From Quercus robur (lineage: Eukaryota > Streptophyta > Magnoliopsida > Fagales > Fagaceae), in assembly GCF_932294415.1 (NCBI RefSeq), contig NC_065536.1, positions 12,513,974 to 12,577,973 of the forward strand: a DNA stretch of 64,000 nt, read 5' to 3'. Within the stretch, counting starts at the first letter, position 1. Every line of letters starts with the position of its first letter. Below the pieces are notes generated by a model. It ran no database searches. It saw only the letters and a list, made by a program, of their open reading frames with translations, and was not told the DNA's origin. The position numbers and the translations under genes were made by a program. Below are positions 24,495 to 34,559 of the stretch, piece after piece.

Positions 24495-24616
24495 TAAGTC
24501 ACAGCATCCTGTGGGTCATGAACCTACAGCCATGCCATCCTCCCAGTTTTTCCTGGGAGGAGGTAATATATGAGCTAAAGCTAATTGGTTTACGATACAT
24601 GAATTTGTTCTAAAAT
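24439..24616 (-). mobile_element. SINE with 40-base poly(A) tail and target-site duplication
   Basis: The plus strand shows 40 T at 24454-24493, then about 110 bp that in reverse complement read AGCTTTAGCTCATATATTAC (A-box-like) and GTAGGTTCATGACCC (B-box-like), and end in the A tail. Flanks TGTTCTTAAAAT (24439-24450) and TGTTCTAAAAT (24606-24616) look like a target-site duplication with one base difference. The long unbroken A tail suggests a fairly recent insertion. Confidence 0.65.
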
Positions 24617-25236
24617 TAGATCAATGAAATCTAGGGAAGTTGAATTAGTTGCAGGCTATAATGTAGAATATGCATGGGATGCGATCCTTAATAGTCCACT
24701 GTTGGCAGAAGCCAATGTCCTGGGGTCACGGGGACTCATTCTGACTGAAACAAGGGGTGGGTCTTTACCAACTTAAAAATATTCGATTTTAGGGAAACCA
24801 AAAAACATGAGTGCCTAGGACAAGCCTTTTTGAAAACTCAAGTGATAAGTTTTATTAAGAAATAGACATATGTAGCCCAAGTACACAGGAAGTATACAAT
24901 AAGTAACTCTAAAGGTTCAATGATCAATAAAATCTAATAAGTTGGAAAATGAAAATAATCCTGCTGCTGTCATTGGTCATCCATTCAATTGTGGTTCCTC
25001 AAAACACCAATCTCAAATCTAAAGTGGTCGCTTCACACCTCTCAAAGCTTCTAAATTTCCTTTCTAGACAATTGTTAAGTTTTCTTACCTTACGTGTTTT
25101 GGACTTGTAATAGCCTTATCATGCAATTTTGTAGAATGTGCTACTACGTTTGTGTTAGTTATGTTAGTTATGCTCTTAAGCATTTCACATTTTAAGGTCG
25201 GTAACTTTTCTTCGCTAATGGTTTTATCTTGCACAG
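24617..25236. other. Gene-less stretch
   Basis: No supported gene or repeat. The sequence from 25080 onward becomes the pyrimidine-richer intron preceding the next exon-like segment. Confidence 0.4.
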
Positions 25237-25459
25237 AAGAAGAGAATGGAGAAACCCAATCTGGACGAATTGTAGCACGATGTTACCAGTCGTGCAGTCA
25301 AATTCATCGACTACGGCATGATGGGTGATGGTTCCAAGTCTGAAAACAAAAAAGAATTCAACACAAGTTGTTTAGGGAATTTCGCGAAGAATTTGGTCAG
25401 GAAGAGCCTGGGCGAAGGTGTACTGTTCCCTCCAAATCAACTACTTCCTGTTTTTATTG
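25237..25459 (+). pseudogene. Exon-like remnant of an unrecognised host gene
   Basis: After TTGCACAG, one frame reads KKRMEKPNLDEL, a TAG stop at 25273-25275, then HDVTSRAVKFIDYGMMGDGS and LGNFAKNLVRKSLGEGVLFP followed by PNQLLPVFI before a possible GTAGGT donor. The continuous, protein-like composition on both sides of one stop suggests a decayed exon. I do not recognise the family and it may belong with the exon at 22786-23033. Confidence 0.35.
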
Positions 25460-25780
25460 TAGGTTAAAGCTTAGTCATTGCTTTTCGAGATCTTTTTTAT
25501 TGGGTTATTACTGTGACTTTTTTTATTACAATATTATGAGACAACAACTGTGGAATTTGGATGAGTATGATCTTCTATACAAGAAATACAAATTGTGCAA
25601 TTTGGATAAGTATCACGTATCAATTAATTATATTGCAGTGACCTCTATTTCGAAGCATACAATATATAGGCAAAGGAGAGTGATTGACCATTATATACAT
25701 ATTACTAATAGATTTGTAAAAAAAAAATAAAAAGTAAAAAATAAATTGCCACAGATTGAGAAAAATGGAAGAAATTTTGT

Positions 25781-26131
25781 TTTTTTTTGATAAGTAAGAA
25801 AGATATATATTAAAAGGTACCTCATGAAAACACAAGGCAGAACAGAGAATAAGACTGGAAACAAACAAAAAATAGAGACAATGAGATAACTGAAACAAGA
25901 AAACAAACGGAGACAACAAAGAGCATATTAATTACAGAGAAGATAACTACGGAACATAGGGATAGAATCACTAGAGGTGAGTCCCCAAGCCTTAGACCAA
26001 TCAATAAGAGAGCCACTAAAATAAGCGAGCAACTAGTCATCGGACTTGTCCCTATCCTGAAAAGTACGCCAATTACGCTCCCTCCAAATACACCACAATA
26101 GGCACACCGGAAGTAGATAAAAATGGAACAA
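25781..26131 (-). mobile_element. L1-type LINE, extreme 3' end
   Basis: The minus strand encodes LWCIWRERNWRTFQDRDKSD, then LLAYFSGSLIDWSKAWGLTS and SSDSIPMF, the conserved C-terminal tail of plant L1 reverse-transcriptase polyproteins. A short 3' UTR and an A-rich end (T run at about 25779-25787 on the plus strand) follow. It is a 5'-truncated insertion of about 350 bp. It is a different copy from the ORF1 remnant at 21.7 kb. Confidence 0.8.
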
Positions 26132-26946
26132 TTATTACTAAAGAATAGACTAACTTCTACGGGTAAAAACCTAAAACGCGGGGGTTTTTTTATTTAAATT
26201 TTTTTTCCTTTAAAGATAAAATTGTAAAATCATGGAGAAAATTGCTTGTAAATAATAGGCAAAATTTTAGGAATAAAAATACCGGGTAAAAATGTTTTTT
26301 TTTCCTCTTCTGTTTAAAGTTATAATTATAAAATCATATCCAAAATGGCTTCTAAATAATAGGCAAACTTTTAGGAATAAAATTACCTAAACATGGGTTT
26401 TAAATTTTTTTTTTTTTTTTTGCTTGAAATTGTAAAAAAATTATCAACGCAACGTTCAAGGATCACAATTGATTAACTGAAACAATAAAAGTAATGCATT
26501 TATTTTTCACCAAAACTCTATTGGATATTGTTATCCTTAAACATAGCAATTTATCCTTAACAATATTGCACAACTCCAAAATCCTGAATCTCAACCGTGG
26601 AACATAATAACGAATGTTAAAAAATAAATGTAAAACACAAAGATAATTTAGGATTCTAAAATCCTAAAACATTTTATTTATTTATTTTACTTGTAAATAA
26701 TGGGAAACTGTGCTGGTTAGTAGGCCATTTTTATTGAGAATCTGAAATCCTAAAATTTATTCCATACTTATTGCATTATTATGTAATAACTAAATTATTT
26801 TGATTTTTCTTATTGCATGGAAGACCTATTGCATAAATTTGTTTTAAACTTTATTCCTTTAACTTCCCAAATGCAGGTCCTTTATGGGCTAGAGTCTGTA
26901 GGTCTGTTATGGGCTGGACTATGAAGGTCCTTTAAATTTTATGATT
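26132..26946. other. Gene-less AT-rich stretch
   Basis: There are three loosely repeated blocks of the form ...ATAATAGGCAAAATTTTAGGAATAAAA followed by T runs (about 26250-26430), an internal low-grade tandem duplication. No gene is visible. Confidence 0.45.
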
Positions 26947-27285
26947 GTTTTCCTGGTCGATGCATGTTCTGGCGCTCATGCATACGGTGCTGAAGCAAAT
27001 GCATCTTCTGCATCGAATGTTGACGAGCTTCATCAAGAAATCTCAGTTCGTTCAGCAGTAGTCATAATTCCATTGATTATTGTGTGGACACACACACATA
27101 TTCCTTGGAGTATTTTCAAGAAAATCCAAAGAGGATGTACAAGAGAAGAAGATGTTGCTGGAAAAGCTACAAGTCAAAATGAATGAAGCAGAAGCAAAGG
27201 CCAACAAGCTTAAAGTGTCATTGGAGAATCTATGTGGTATACTAACAAGGTTTTTACGAACTATATTTTGTTTTTATTATAAATA
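26947..27285 (+). repeat. Inverted repeat, left arm (339 bp), holding a host exon fragment
   Basis: This arm starts TTTTCCTGGTCGATGCATG and ends TTTTATTATAAATA. It is about 95% identical by eye to the reverse complement of 28672-29010. It encodes YGAEANASSASNVDELHQEI and then, after an apparent intron, KKMLLEKLQVKMNEAEAKAN plus KLKVSLENLC, a predicted coiled coil ending at a G|GTATAC donor. I do not recognise the parent gene. Confidence 0.85.
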
Positions 27286-27288
27286 AAT

Positions 27289-28059
27289 GTGAACAAGTTG
27301 AGATCTGCTGGGTGTAGAGTGAAAATATGGATTGTAGATTGGTTTGCCCAGCTAACCAATAAGATGGGAGGTCAGTTGAGGAAAATTGATGTTGTTGGGC
27401 GCTACCTCATTCAGATTTGGAAGGCCGTTGGGATGGATACTGATGGAGGGAAGGTGGAGTTTCTGCGGTCGTGGAACGATAAACCGAATCAAGCTCATGA
27501 GTACTAGCCTCTTGTGATGGATATAGCACAAAGGAATACGGTTTCAAGGATAAAAACGTGAATTATGGTATGATGATTATTATTATTATTACTTTAATAT
27601 GCTGGTGATGTAGTCGTTATTTTTACTTCTATTATATTTTGCTGCAGGTGTCGTCACATTATGGGTCGAAGTGATGAGGACGAGTTCACTGCAGCACAAA
27701 TGTTCTACCCACGCATGCAATGTGCTTATGTGTGGTCTTTATTTGTTTTGCTTACTCGTAATTTACAAACATGTTACCCAGTTTACAACAAGGTCAGGAG
27801 AAGATGTCGAAAAGTGATCCACTATCTTCAACTTTTATGGAAGATGACGAGGTAGGGTGCATGTATAGGGGTATCAAATTGCCATATAGGGGGCTACATA
27901 CTGTTTTCTTTATTAGTTGCGCATAGCATAATGATACTGAAATCAACACCTAAATTCCTTAACTCTGTGCTCTACCATCTTTGTTCTGTCTATTTGTAGC
28001 GTGTAAGAGAACAGTTCAAGCATGACAATAATGCAAAAGATCTTTTGAAAAGGGTTAAG
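27289..28059 (+). pseudogene. Tyrosyl-tRNA synthetase (cytosolic type) pseudogene, internally deleted
   Basis: TyrRS charges tRNA-Tyr. Piece 1 (27289-27560) encodes NKLRSAGCRVKIWIVDWFAQ, then LTNKMGG, IWKAVGMDTDGGKVEFLRS and, after a TAG, PLVMDIA. Piece 2 (from 27648) has HIMGRSDEDEFTAAQMFYPR. Piece 3 (27788-27851) has QQGQEKMSKSDPLSSTFMED, which includes the class I KMSKS signature. Piece 4 (28000-28059) has RVREQFKHDNNAKDLLKRVK, the catalytic-domain end. The segment between pieces 2 and 3 (the tRNA/Tyr-binding helices) is missing and the N-terminus with the HIGH-type motif is absent. Introns are retained, so it came from a DNA-level duplication, not retroposition. It lies between two inverted arms. 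Confidence 0.85.
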
Positions 28060-28154
28060 GTATGGTTGATTGGCTTTTAAAATTAATTTCTTTTAATAAT
28101 GCGTTTTGAAAATGTTAAGAGTGAGAATTAGCAGTTGCACATATAAATCGTGCC

Positions 28155-28275
28155 TTGAATCAAGCCTTGCTCTAGTGGTCTGAATTAGCAGTTGCACTAG
28201 TGGTCAAGCCTTGTTGCAATGACAAGTGCCTTTCACCAAAAGAGGTTGTGGGTTCAACCTTAACCACTGAAAAAC
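28155..28275 (+). mobile_element. Possible SINE-like tRNA-derived segment
   Basis: TTGCTCTAGTGGT (A-box-like) occurs near 28168, its partner GCACTAGTGGTCAAGCCTTG follows, and GGTTGTGGGTTCAACCTTAACCAC (B-box-like) is near 28245. The internal duplication of AATTAGCAGTTGCAC (28127 and 28183) suggests a rearranged copy. No tail or target duplication is defined. Confidence 0.35.
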
Positions 28276-28426
28276 CCCACAAATATAACTAAGTTTTGTG
28301 CACTTAGTACTACGACGTTGCAGCCAGTTGTATTCCTTCATTGAGAAACATAGTCGTTTTAGGTAAGTATTAGATTCAATGTTTTTAAAAAAAAAACTAT
28401 TATGACATACATATTCAAAATTTCAA

Positions 28427-28671
28427 TTGCATTGGGTTTTGATTAGAATGATTGCGTTATTTGTAGGCACAGATATCACTGTTATATCAAACCTCTGGAA
28501 GCATTGGAAGGTGAAGAGTCCAGGAAAAGAAGGCAGACCGCTTCTTCATCATGCAGGGCTTGTTCAAGCTTTATCAGATCATGTTCTACTTTTTCCTACG
28601 ATATATTTCCCATCGTCTGATTGCGCTCTAACATACCCTTATGGAAGAAAAATGTCTTCAATGATTGGAAT
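28427..28671 (+). other. Open stretch of unknown origin inside the inverted-repeat spacer
   Basis: One frame reads GTDITVISNLWKHWKVKSPG, then GLVQALSDHVLLFPTIYFPS without stops for about 80 codons. I do not recognise it. It could be another captured exon or chance. Confidence 0.2.
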
Positions 28672-29010
28672 TATTTATAATAAAAACAAAATATGAAATG
28701 TAAAAACCTTGTTAGTATACCGCATAGATTCTCCAATGACACTTTAAGCTTGTTGGCCTTTGCTTCTGCTTCATTCATTCTGACTTGTAGCTTTTCCAGC
28801 AACATCTTCTTCTCTTGTACCTCCTCTATGTATTTTCTAGAAAATACTCCAACGAATATGTGTGTGTGTCCACACAATAATCAATGGAATTATGACTACT
28901 GCTGAACGAACTGAGATTTCTTGATGAAGCTCGTCAACATTCGATGCAGAAGATGCATTTGCTTCAGCACCGTATGCATGAGCGCCAAAACATGCATCGA
29001 CCAGGGAAAA
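28672..29010 (-). repeat. Inverted repeat, right arm (339 bp)
   Basis: This is the reverse complement of 26947-27285 with a few substitutions (for example ATTCGTTGG for ATTCCTTGG, and AGAAAATACATAGAGGAGG for AGAAAATCCAAAGAGGATG). The two arms face each other across 1386 bp containing the TyrRS pseudogene. A transcript across the locus could fold into a long near-perfect hairpin. Confidence 0.85.
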
Positions 29011-29608
29011 ATTGATAAAGACATAAATAATGTAAGTTGGATTTACATTTGATAAAGACATACATAATGAATGATAGATTTTTGTTTTTTGCATTATATG
29101 GGAAATGTGATAAAATTATTCTGTTTGTGATTTGTATTAGGTACCATCATGACGATTTCAAAGGACCGAGTAAAGCCATCCCCAATGCCTGACAGTTGGA
29201 AGTTAAAAGGGTGGATAACTTTCTTTTCCGTGCCATTTCTTAGTGTGATTGCAAATTTTGTATAGAGCGAACAATGTATTGAGATGTGGATATTTAAGCC
29301 TTGATTGGCAGGAATTTTATGTTTTGTATAGAGAGAACTATGTAGTTGATACATTTTTTGGATCAAAACCTTGTGTCTCTATTTGGTTATTTGGAGTTAA
29401 GATCATTTCACTATATTGTGAAAAGCACTCATTTGGTGTTATGGAGTGGAATAGTTTATTCAATGCAATGCATCTATAGGTTACTCATATTTAATAGTTT
29501 ATTCAGAAGTTTTTCCCTTAAACAGTTATAAAAAGCTCATTTGTAGAGAAGAACAACAATTGTGACCTTTAAAATTTTTAAATACATAAAATAAACAAAT
29601 TTAAATTT
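29011..29608. other. Spacer before the right-hand palindrome satellite
   Basis: There is no supported gene. A short internal duplication (TTTTGTATAGAGCGAACAATGTA near 29255 and TTTTGTATAGAGAGAACTATGTA near 29323) is visible. Confidence 0.45.
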
Positions 29609-30184
29609 CCAGTGGAACTCGAGTCTATGAAACTCGAGTTCCACTGGTGCCTCTCTGACTAAACAGAGCAAAACGGAGGAAAAAAAATTCCAGTGGAACT
29701 CGAGTCTATAAAACTCGCGAACCATCTGGAACTCGAGTTTCATAGACTCGAGTTCCACTGGAAATTTTTTTTTTCCCCCTTGGTTTTGCTCTGTTTACTC
29801 AGAGAGGCCCAATAGGGTGCTCTGTTTTTTCCAGTGGAACTCGAGTTTCATAGACTCGAGTTCCACTGGAAAAAATTTTTCCCTTGGTTTTGCTCTGTTT
29901 ACTCAGAGAGGCCCAATAGGATGCTCTGTTTTTTCCAGTGGAACTCGAGTTTCACTGGAAAAATTTTTTTCTACGTTTTGCTCTGTTTACTCAGAGAGGT
30001 CCAAGAGGCTTGCTCTGTTTTCCTCTGTTTTTCCCAGTGGAACTCGAGTTTTATAGACTCGAGTTCCAGTAGGAAATTTTTTCTCCTGGTTTTGCTCTGT
30101 TTACTCAGAGAGGTCCAAGAGGCTTGCTCTGTTTTCCTCTGTTTTTTCCAGTAGAACTCGAGTTTCATAGACTCGAGTTCTATG
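29609..30184. repeat. Satellite of seven CTCGAG palindromes
   Basis: Palindromes of up to 39 bp with arms CCAGTGGAACTCGAG sit at about 29609-29647, 29690-29728, 29726-29761, 29831-29869, 29935-29959 (shortened), 30034-30070 and 30148-30184. They are separated by a conserved linker containing TTTTGCTCTGTTTACTCAGA and GAGGYCCAA. The period is about 100-115 bp. The linker is inverted in the first unit, so orientation flips between about 29690 and 29760. It lies about 0.6 kb beyond the 3' end of the Mutator transposase gene. Confidence 0.9.
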
Positions 30185-30816
30185 GAAATTTTTTTTTTTT
30201 TTTGTTTTGCTCTGTTTTCCTCTGCTCATTCCAGGAATCATTCACTGGGGAATTTTTTCTTTCATTTTTCCTGGTTATGCAGACAAACCAGAAACTGAAA
30301 CGTGTGCAAGCACCAGGTGAGAAGCAAAGATAAACAAACTACGAATATAATCCATAAACCCTCATTTAGAGGCAAAGAAGCTAAGAATGTAAATACACGT
30401 ACATTACATCAAACGAAACTACTGAAACTTCTACGCTCTCTGTATAAACATGGTTTTACAATGCAAAATGCAGTTACATCGCAAGAAAAGGCATTCTCAA
30501 TATCAACATCCTAAACATGCCCAACCACGCTTAATTTGCAGTTCTAACCATACTATTGAAATCACAATCTTCATAGGCATACATTCAATAGAGATTTACA
30601 AGTACATTCAACAAAAACCAAAAAGTTCACATAGACCCAATACAACGTAGTCACTTTTCCTAACATCGGCTGTCCACACAACAAAAACATCGTCCTTGGA
30701 AGCATGCCTGAAAAACGTAGAGTAATCACATTAGGGGAAAAGATAGTAAACATTAGGTCAACATAGAATGAACAACAAATATTTAACCGATGTATAAGTA
30801 TTTGCCATCTACCTAC
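30185..30816. other. 3' flank of the transposase gene
   Basis: This is AT-rich DNA between the satellite and the transposase stop codon. It probably holds the transposase 3' UTR or internal element sequence. No other gene is visible. Confidence 0.45.
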
Positions 30817-33606
30817 CTAGTGTGGAACATGACCGCTTGTGGAAGCGCCACGGGACTGCGGACATTTTCTGCGGTTATGCCCGGAAGCATGACACAGTCC
30901 ACATGTCTGCTTGGACTGACTCTCTATCAAATCTGCATCCTCCCTCCGCCATCCCGGTTCTCGAACCTTATTCCTCACTCCATCCATCTCATTCCTTATT
31001 CTCGACTTCACTGGTCGACCTTTGGCCCGCAACAATGCTGGATTAGGCAACCACTTTGGCCCTATGGGATCCCTCCACAAAGCCATCGACTTAGGAACCA
31101 CAAATGCATGCTCATAAGTGTTAATGGCATTGTTCAAACCATAACACGGGTGAATAAATGTGGTCGAATCAATATTTAAATAGTCACATACTCTGATTGC
31201 ATGTGAACACGGGATCCCTATGTTTTGCCATTTCCCACAACTGCATGTTCTTTCCTGTAACCGAACTTCATAACTGTGGTTTCCCCCTCCTGCACTACAC
31301 GTGTTGATTTGGGTAACTATTTGAAATATCAGCTCTTCATTGCTAAATGGCTTGAGATAATGTTTCTCAGATTTGCTCTTATTCTCATCCCACTTGGAGA
31401 AGGCATATTTACTCCATTTCTTACCCTCTGAGAACTCAAAAAGGTATTCTTTGCGACGGTCGTGGAAATAACTGACAAGTTTGTTCCAAGTGAACTCAAC
31501 CAACGCGGCAATAGGAAGGCCCCGTGCACCTTTCAATACACCATTGAAGCACTCTGATATATTGGTTGTCATTGCCCCAAAACGTCTCCCACCATCATGT
31601 GACTGGGTCCACATATCCACTGACTCGCCCATTAGGTATGTGTATGGAAGATAATCTTGATTCTTTTCCTTGCCATCCTTCCCCATCAACATCTTCTTAT
31701 TTCTAATGGCCTCAATTTCCGCCTGCTTAATGGTCTCCATTATGGAGGTAAATTTCACTGCCTGACTAGCATATCCAGCTTTCAACGCCGCTGACTTCAG
31801 AGTCGAGTTCTGAAAATGTGTGTTAAAGTTGCTAGCAACATGTCGAAGGCAATATCTATGAAATACCAGTGCTCTTCCATCATCCCTTCTAGGCCAGTTT
31901 GCAATGGCGTTTTTGATACCGAGATGTCGGTCAGAAATTATGCAAATGCCTTCGTTAGGTATCACGCGGCCAATCGCATCTCTGAGACATTGTAAAAACC
32001 ACCTCCAACTAGACCCTGACTCAGAATCCACAATAGCAAAGGCAAGAGGGAATACCTTGTTGTTAGCGTCGGTTGCCATTGCAACCAACAACTTTCCCTG
32101 ATATTTACCATACAGATGAGTCCCATCAATACTGATAACCGGCTTGCAATATTTGAATCCATCAATGCTTGGACCGAAAGACCAAAACACATAATTCAAA
32201 AATACTGTGTCATCTTCACAGGTGGATGTGGTACGATAGAACACCTGGGTAGTCGGATCCTGATCAATATATGCCATTAGCAACTTTTGCAACCTTTGAT
32301 AAGACTCTTCCCAATTCCCAAACATCTTCTCAATCGCCTTTTGTTTCGCATCCCACACCTTGTAGTAAGAAGGCTTTTGTCCCTCATATTTCGACTCTAT
32401 CATAGATCTGAGATGCTTAATTGGGGTAGTGTGATCCTCACATAACTTCTTAAGGATGTCATCTGCAATAAATTTACAACTCATCATTCTACCATCATTT
32501 CGCACCCCAGTCCGTATACACGTGTGAGGACCCTTGTACACGGTGACTATCCATAGATTGTGGAACTTGGGCTTCTTGACTACGCAGACATACCACGTGC
32601 ATGACTCATCAACGCATTTCGCACAAAGTTTTGTCGTGGTTGACCTACTGATCAAAAAATGTTTGTTTTCCTTGAGGGCACACTTTGTTAATACGCGTTG
32701 CACCTCCATTTTATTGGCAAAAGTCAAGCCTTTGCACAAATTCATCCCCTCAATCCAACTAGACACAAATGGTGTCTCAATATGTGAAGGATCAACAAAA
32801 TTTTCCCAAGTATTTTCATAAAATGACAAGGCAGGTGGTGAGTACACAGGGATTGTGTCCGTAATGTTTTGGACACTAAGAACATTGTATGCATCAGGTT
32901 GACTACCGTCCAGTGTCTCATCGTCATCAATGTCCCTCTCAAAGTCCCTAAAGTCCCCTTGTTCAATCCTGTCTTCAATCTCATCTCTATCGCCAAAATC
33001 TTCACCATTAATGGCAATATTTTCATCAACATAGTCATCATCATCATCCTGATCCTCGTCCTCATCATCATAATCATCATCATTCTCATCCTCATCCTCA
33101 TCCTCATGATCATCATCATCATCATCGGCATGAACATCTTCATCGGCATGAACATCAGCATGCTCTACATGTGTAAAATACTGGTATTGAGCATCTGGAA
33201 CTGTAACTTGTAAACTTGTTTGTGTTTGTTGGATTTCCTCAATACCAACTTCTGCACGTGGCTCCAACTGTATGTACAACTCAATGTTAGTTACTTCAGG
33301 TATTCTCTCCAACTTGTCAAACATGATCTTCACATGTTTGTCTGATTCTATCGCCATGTACTTGTAATTAATCCGGTGCTTCAGGATTTCATTTGGCATG
33401 CGATAAGTAATGTGTATGTTGTGCACAGCAGGGTTCTCACACAACTCTTCCATAACCATCATCTTCAATTGATCAAGGGTCTTCAACCTACCATCAATTT
33501 GGGTATAATAGGTCTTTATACCCGGCCCTTCAAATGGCAATCCCTTGTTCGCATTGGCATTCTTCAACGAACCACCGTGGTATATGATTATATCAATTTC
33601 AGGCAT
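30817..33606 (-). CDS. Mutator-like (MULE) transposase, single-exon, 929 residues, apparently intact
   Basis: A DDE transposase that cuts and pastes elements by their termini. Residues 1-115 form an N-terminal fold beginning MPEIDIIIYHGGS (possibly PB1-like). Residues 151-195 are an extreme Asp/Glu tract. Residues 280-360 are a MuDR-type zinc-binding region (KCVDESCTWYV and HTC). The MULE catalytic core has D494 (ISIDGTHLYGKYQG), D559 (IISDRHLGIKNAI), the FHRYCLRH signature (C586, H589) and probable E685 (TNISECFN). The SWIM finger is C788-C790-C800-H802, and the C-terminal zinc knuckle is C902-C905-H910-C915. No stops, frameshifts or introns are needed. Length and domain order are those of full-length plant MULE transposases. 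Neighbouring CTCGAG arrays may be its element termini. A domesticated (MUSTANG-like) gene is an alternative, but the repeat-rich context favours a transposon. Confidence 0.93.
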   Translation of the reverse strand: MPEIDIIIYHGGSLKNANANKGLPFEGPGIKTYYTQIDGRLKTLDQLKMMVMEELCENPAVHNIHITYRMPNEILKHRINYKYMAIESDKHVKIMFDKLERIPEVTNIELYIQLEPRAEVGIEEIQQTQTSLQVTVPDAQYQYFTHVEHADVHADEDVHADDDDDDHEDEDEDENDDDYDDEDEDQDDDDDYVDENIAINGEDFGDRDEIEDRIEQGDFRDFERDIDDDETLDGSQPDAYNVLSVQNITDTIPVYSPPALSFYENTWENFVDPSHIETPFVSSWIEGMNLCKGLTFANKMEVQRVLTKCALKENKHFLISRSTTTKLCAKCVDESCTWYVCVVKKPKFHNLWIVTVYKGPHTCIRTGVRNDGRMMSCKFIADDILKKLCEDHTTPIKHLRSMIESKYEGQKPSYYKVWDAKQKAIEKMFGNWEESYQRLQKLLMAYIDQDPTTQVFYRTTSTCEDDTVFLNYVFWSFGPSIDGFKYCKPVISIDGTHLYGKYQGKLLVAMATDANNKVFPLAFAIVDSESGSSWRWFLQCLRDAIGRVIPNEGICIISDRHLGIKNAIANWPRRDDGRALVFHRYCLRHVASNFNTHFQNSTLKSAALKAGYASQAVKFTSIMETIKQAEIEAIRNKKMLMGKDGKEKNQDYLPYTYLMGESVDMWTQSHDGGRRFGAMTTNISECFNGVLKGARGLPIAALVEFTWNKLVSYFHDRRKEYLFEFSEGKKWSKYAFSKWDENKSKSEKHYLKPFSNEELIFQIVTQINTCSAGGGNHSYEVRLQERTCSCGKWQNIGIPCSHAIRVCDYLNIDSTTFIHPCYGLNNAINTYEHAFVVPKSMALWRDPIGPKWLPNPALLRAKGRPVKSRIRNEMDGVRNKVREPGWRREDADLIESQSKQTCGLCHASGHNRRKCPQSRGASTSGHVPH

Positions 33607-34559
33607 TGTGAACCTGTTACAGTCAAGTTACTATGTTAGTTAACAAATCCATCTATCCTTCCTATATACAAGAGGCTAATTACAGCAACATGGTATGAGA
33701 GGTAAACACATGTAAAGCAAAAGATAATTGCAAACGCAATTTTTTTTAACACATACAAAATTGCAAAACATAATGGGGGACTAAATAATTGCAAAAGATA
33801 TATCATTGTAACACAAACACAGCCACATGGATGTAGTTTCCAGTGTCATGTAATACTTGCATTTTTTTCCCTTTACATTCTATGAGGAGCTGTAACATTT
33901 TCTTTGATCTTTTAAGATTCTCAATCATAATTTTATTACCTGTTACTAACTTATCATAATCAAGGGCTGTTACATTGGAAGGCTTGGTTTATCTTCATTT
34001 TTTCATGAGGATAATTTTCTTCTTCTTTATCATTATAGATGAGAGAAGACTGTAACTGCCCCTCTCTAGGTTACTATTACAGGCTTAAAAGGTTAGAAAA
34101 AGGTTCCCTAAGCAATTGTTTTTAGAGAATAGCACAAATACTCAAGTGCCAGATGAACCCTTCTGTGTCACAGGCTCAAGGACACATCCAAGAATTCAAT
34201 TTAGGGAAATTGTGGAAAGATGTGTTTCATCTCTCAATAAATTGATCAAGAGGGTAGACTGTATCTTTTCACCCACAGTTTGTACCATAGTGATGCAGCC
34301 TGAATAAGGCAGCAAAGATGACGTGTTTGCTGTAAACAGCAGATAAAGGCTATAAGGCAGAAAAGGGAGTCAGTAACCCCAGAAATAAGATTAATTTTCT
34401 GTCAAAAATAGCCAGTTTTCTTCAGATTATTACTTATTTATAAGAGAAGCAATGCCTGACTAGTCAAAGACACATAATAAATGCTAGACAGCTGACAATA
34501 CATTTAGAGATTGGAGCATCAAGTGGAATTATGCTGATGTAGGATACAAGAGTCATAGA
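33607..34559. other. 5' flank of the transposase gene
   Basis: This is AT-rich DNA that should include the transposase promoter and leader. I recognise no specific signal. No other gene is visible. Confidence 0.45.

Noticed and set aside
29537-30333. Several frames with repeated WNSSF / LEFHWK motifs in the palindrome satellite
   Set aside because: They are translations of a tandem non-coding repeat in all frames.
32742-33213. Met/Asp-rich and Ile-rich frames opposite or beside the transposase
   Set aside because: They are alternate frames of the GAT/GAC repeats that encode the transposase acidic tract.
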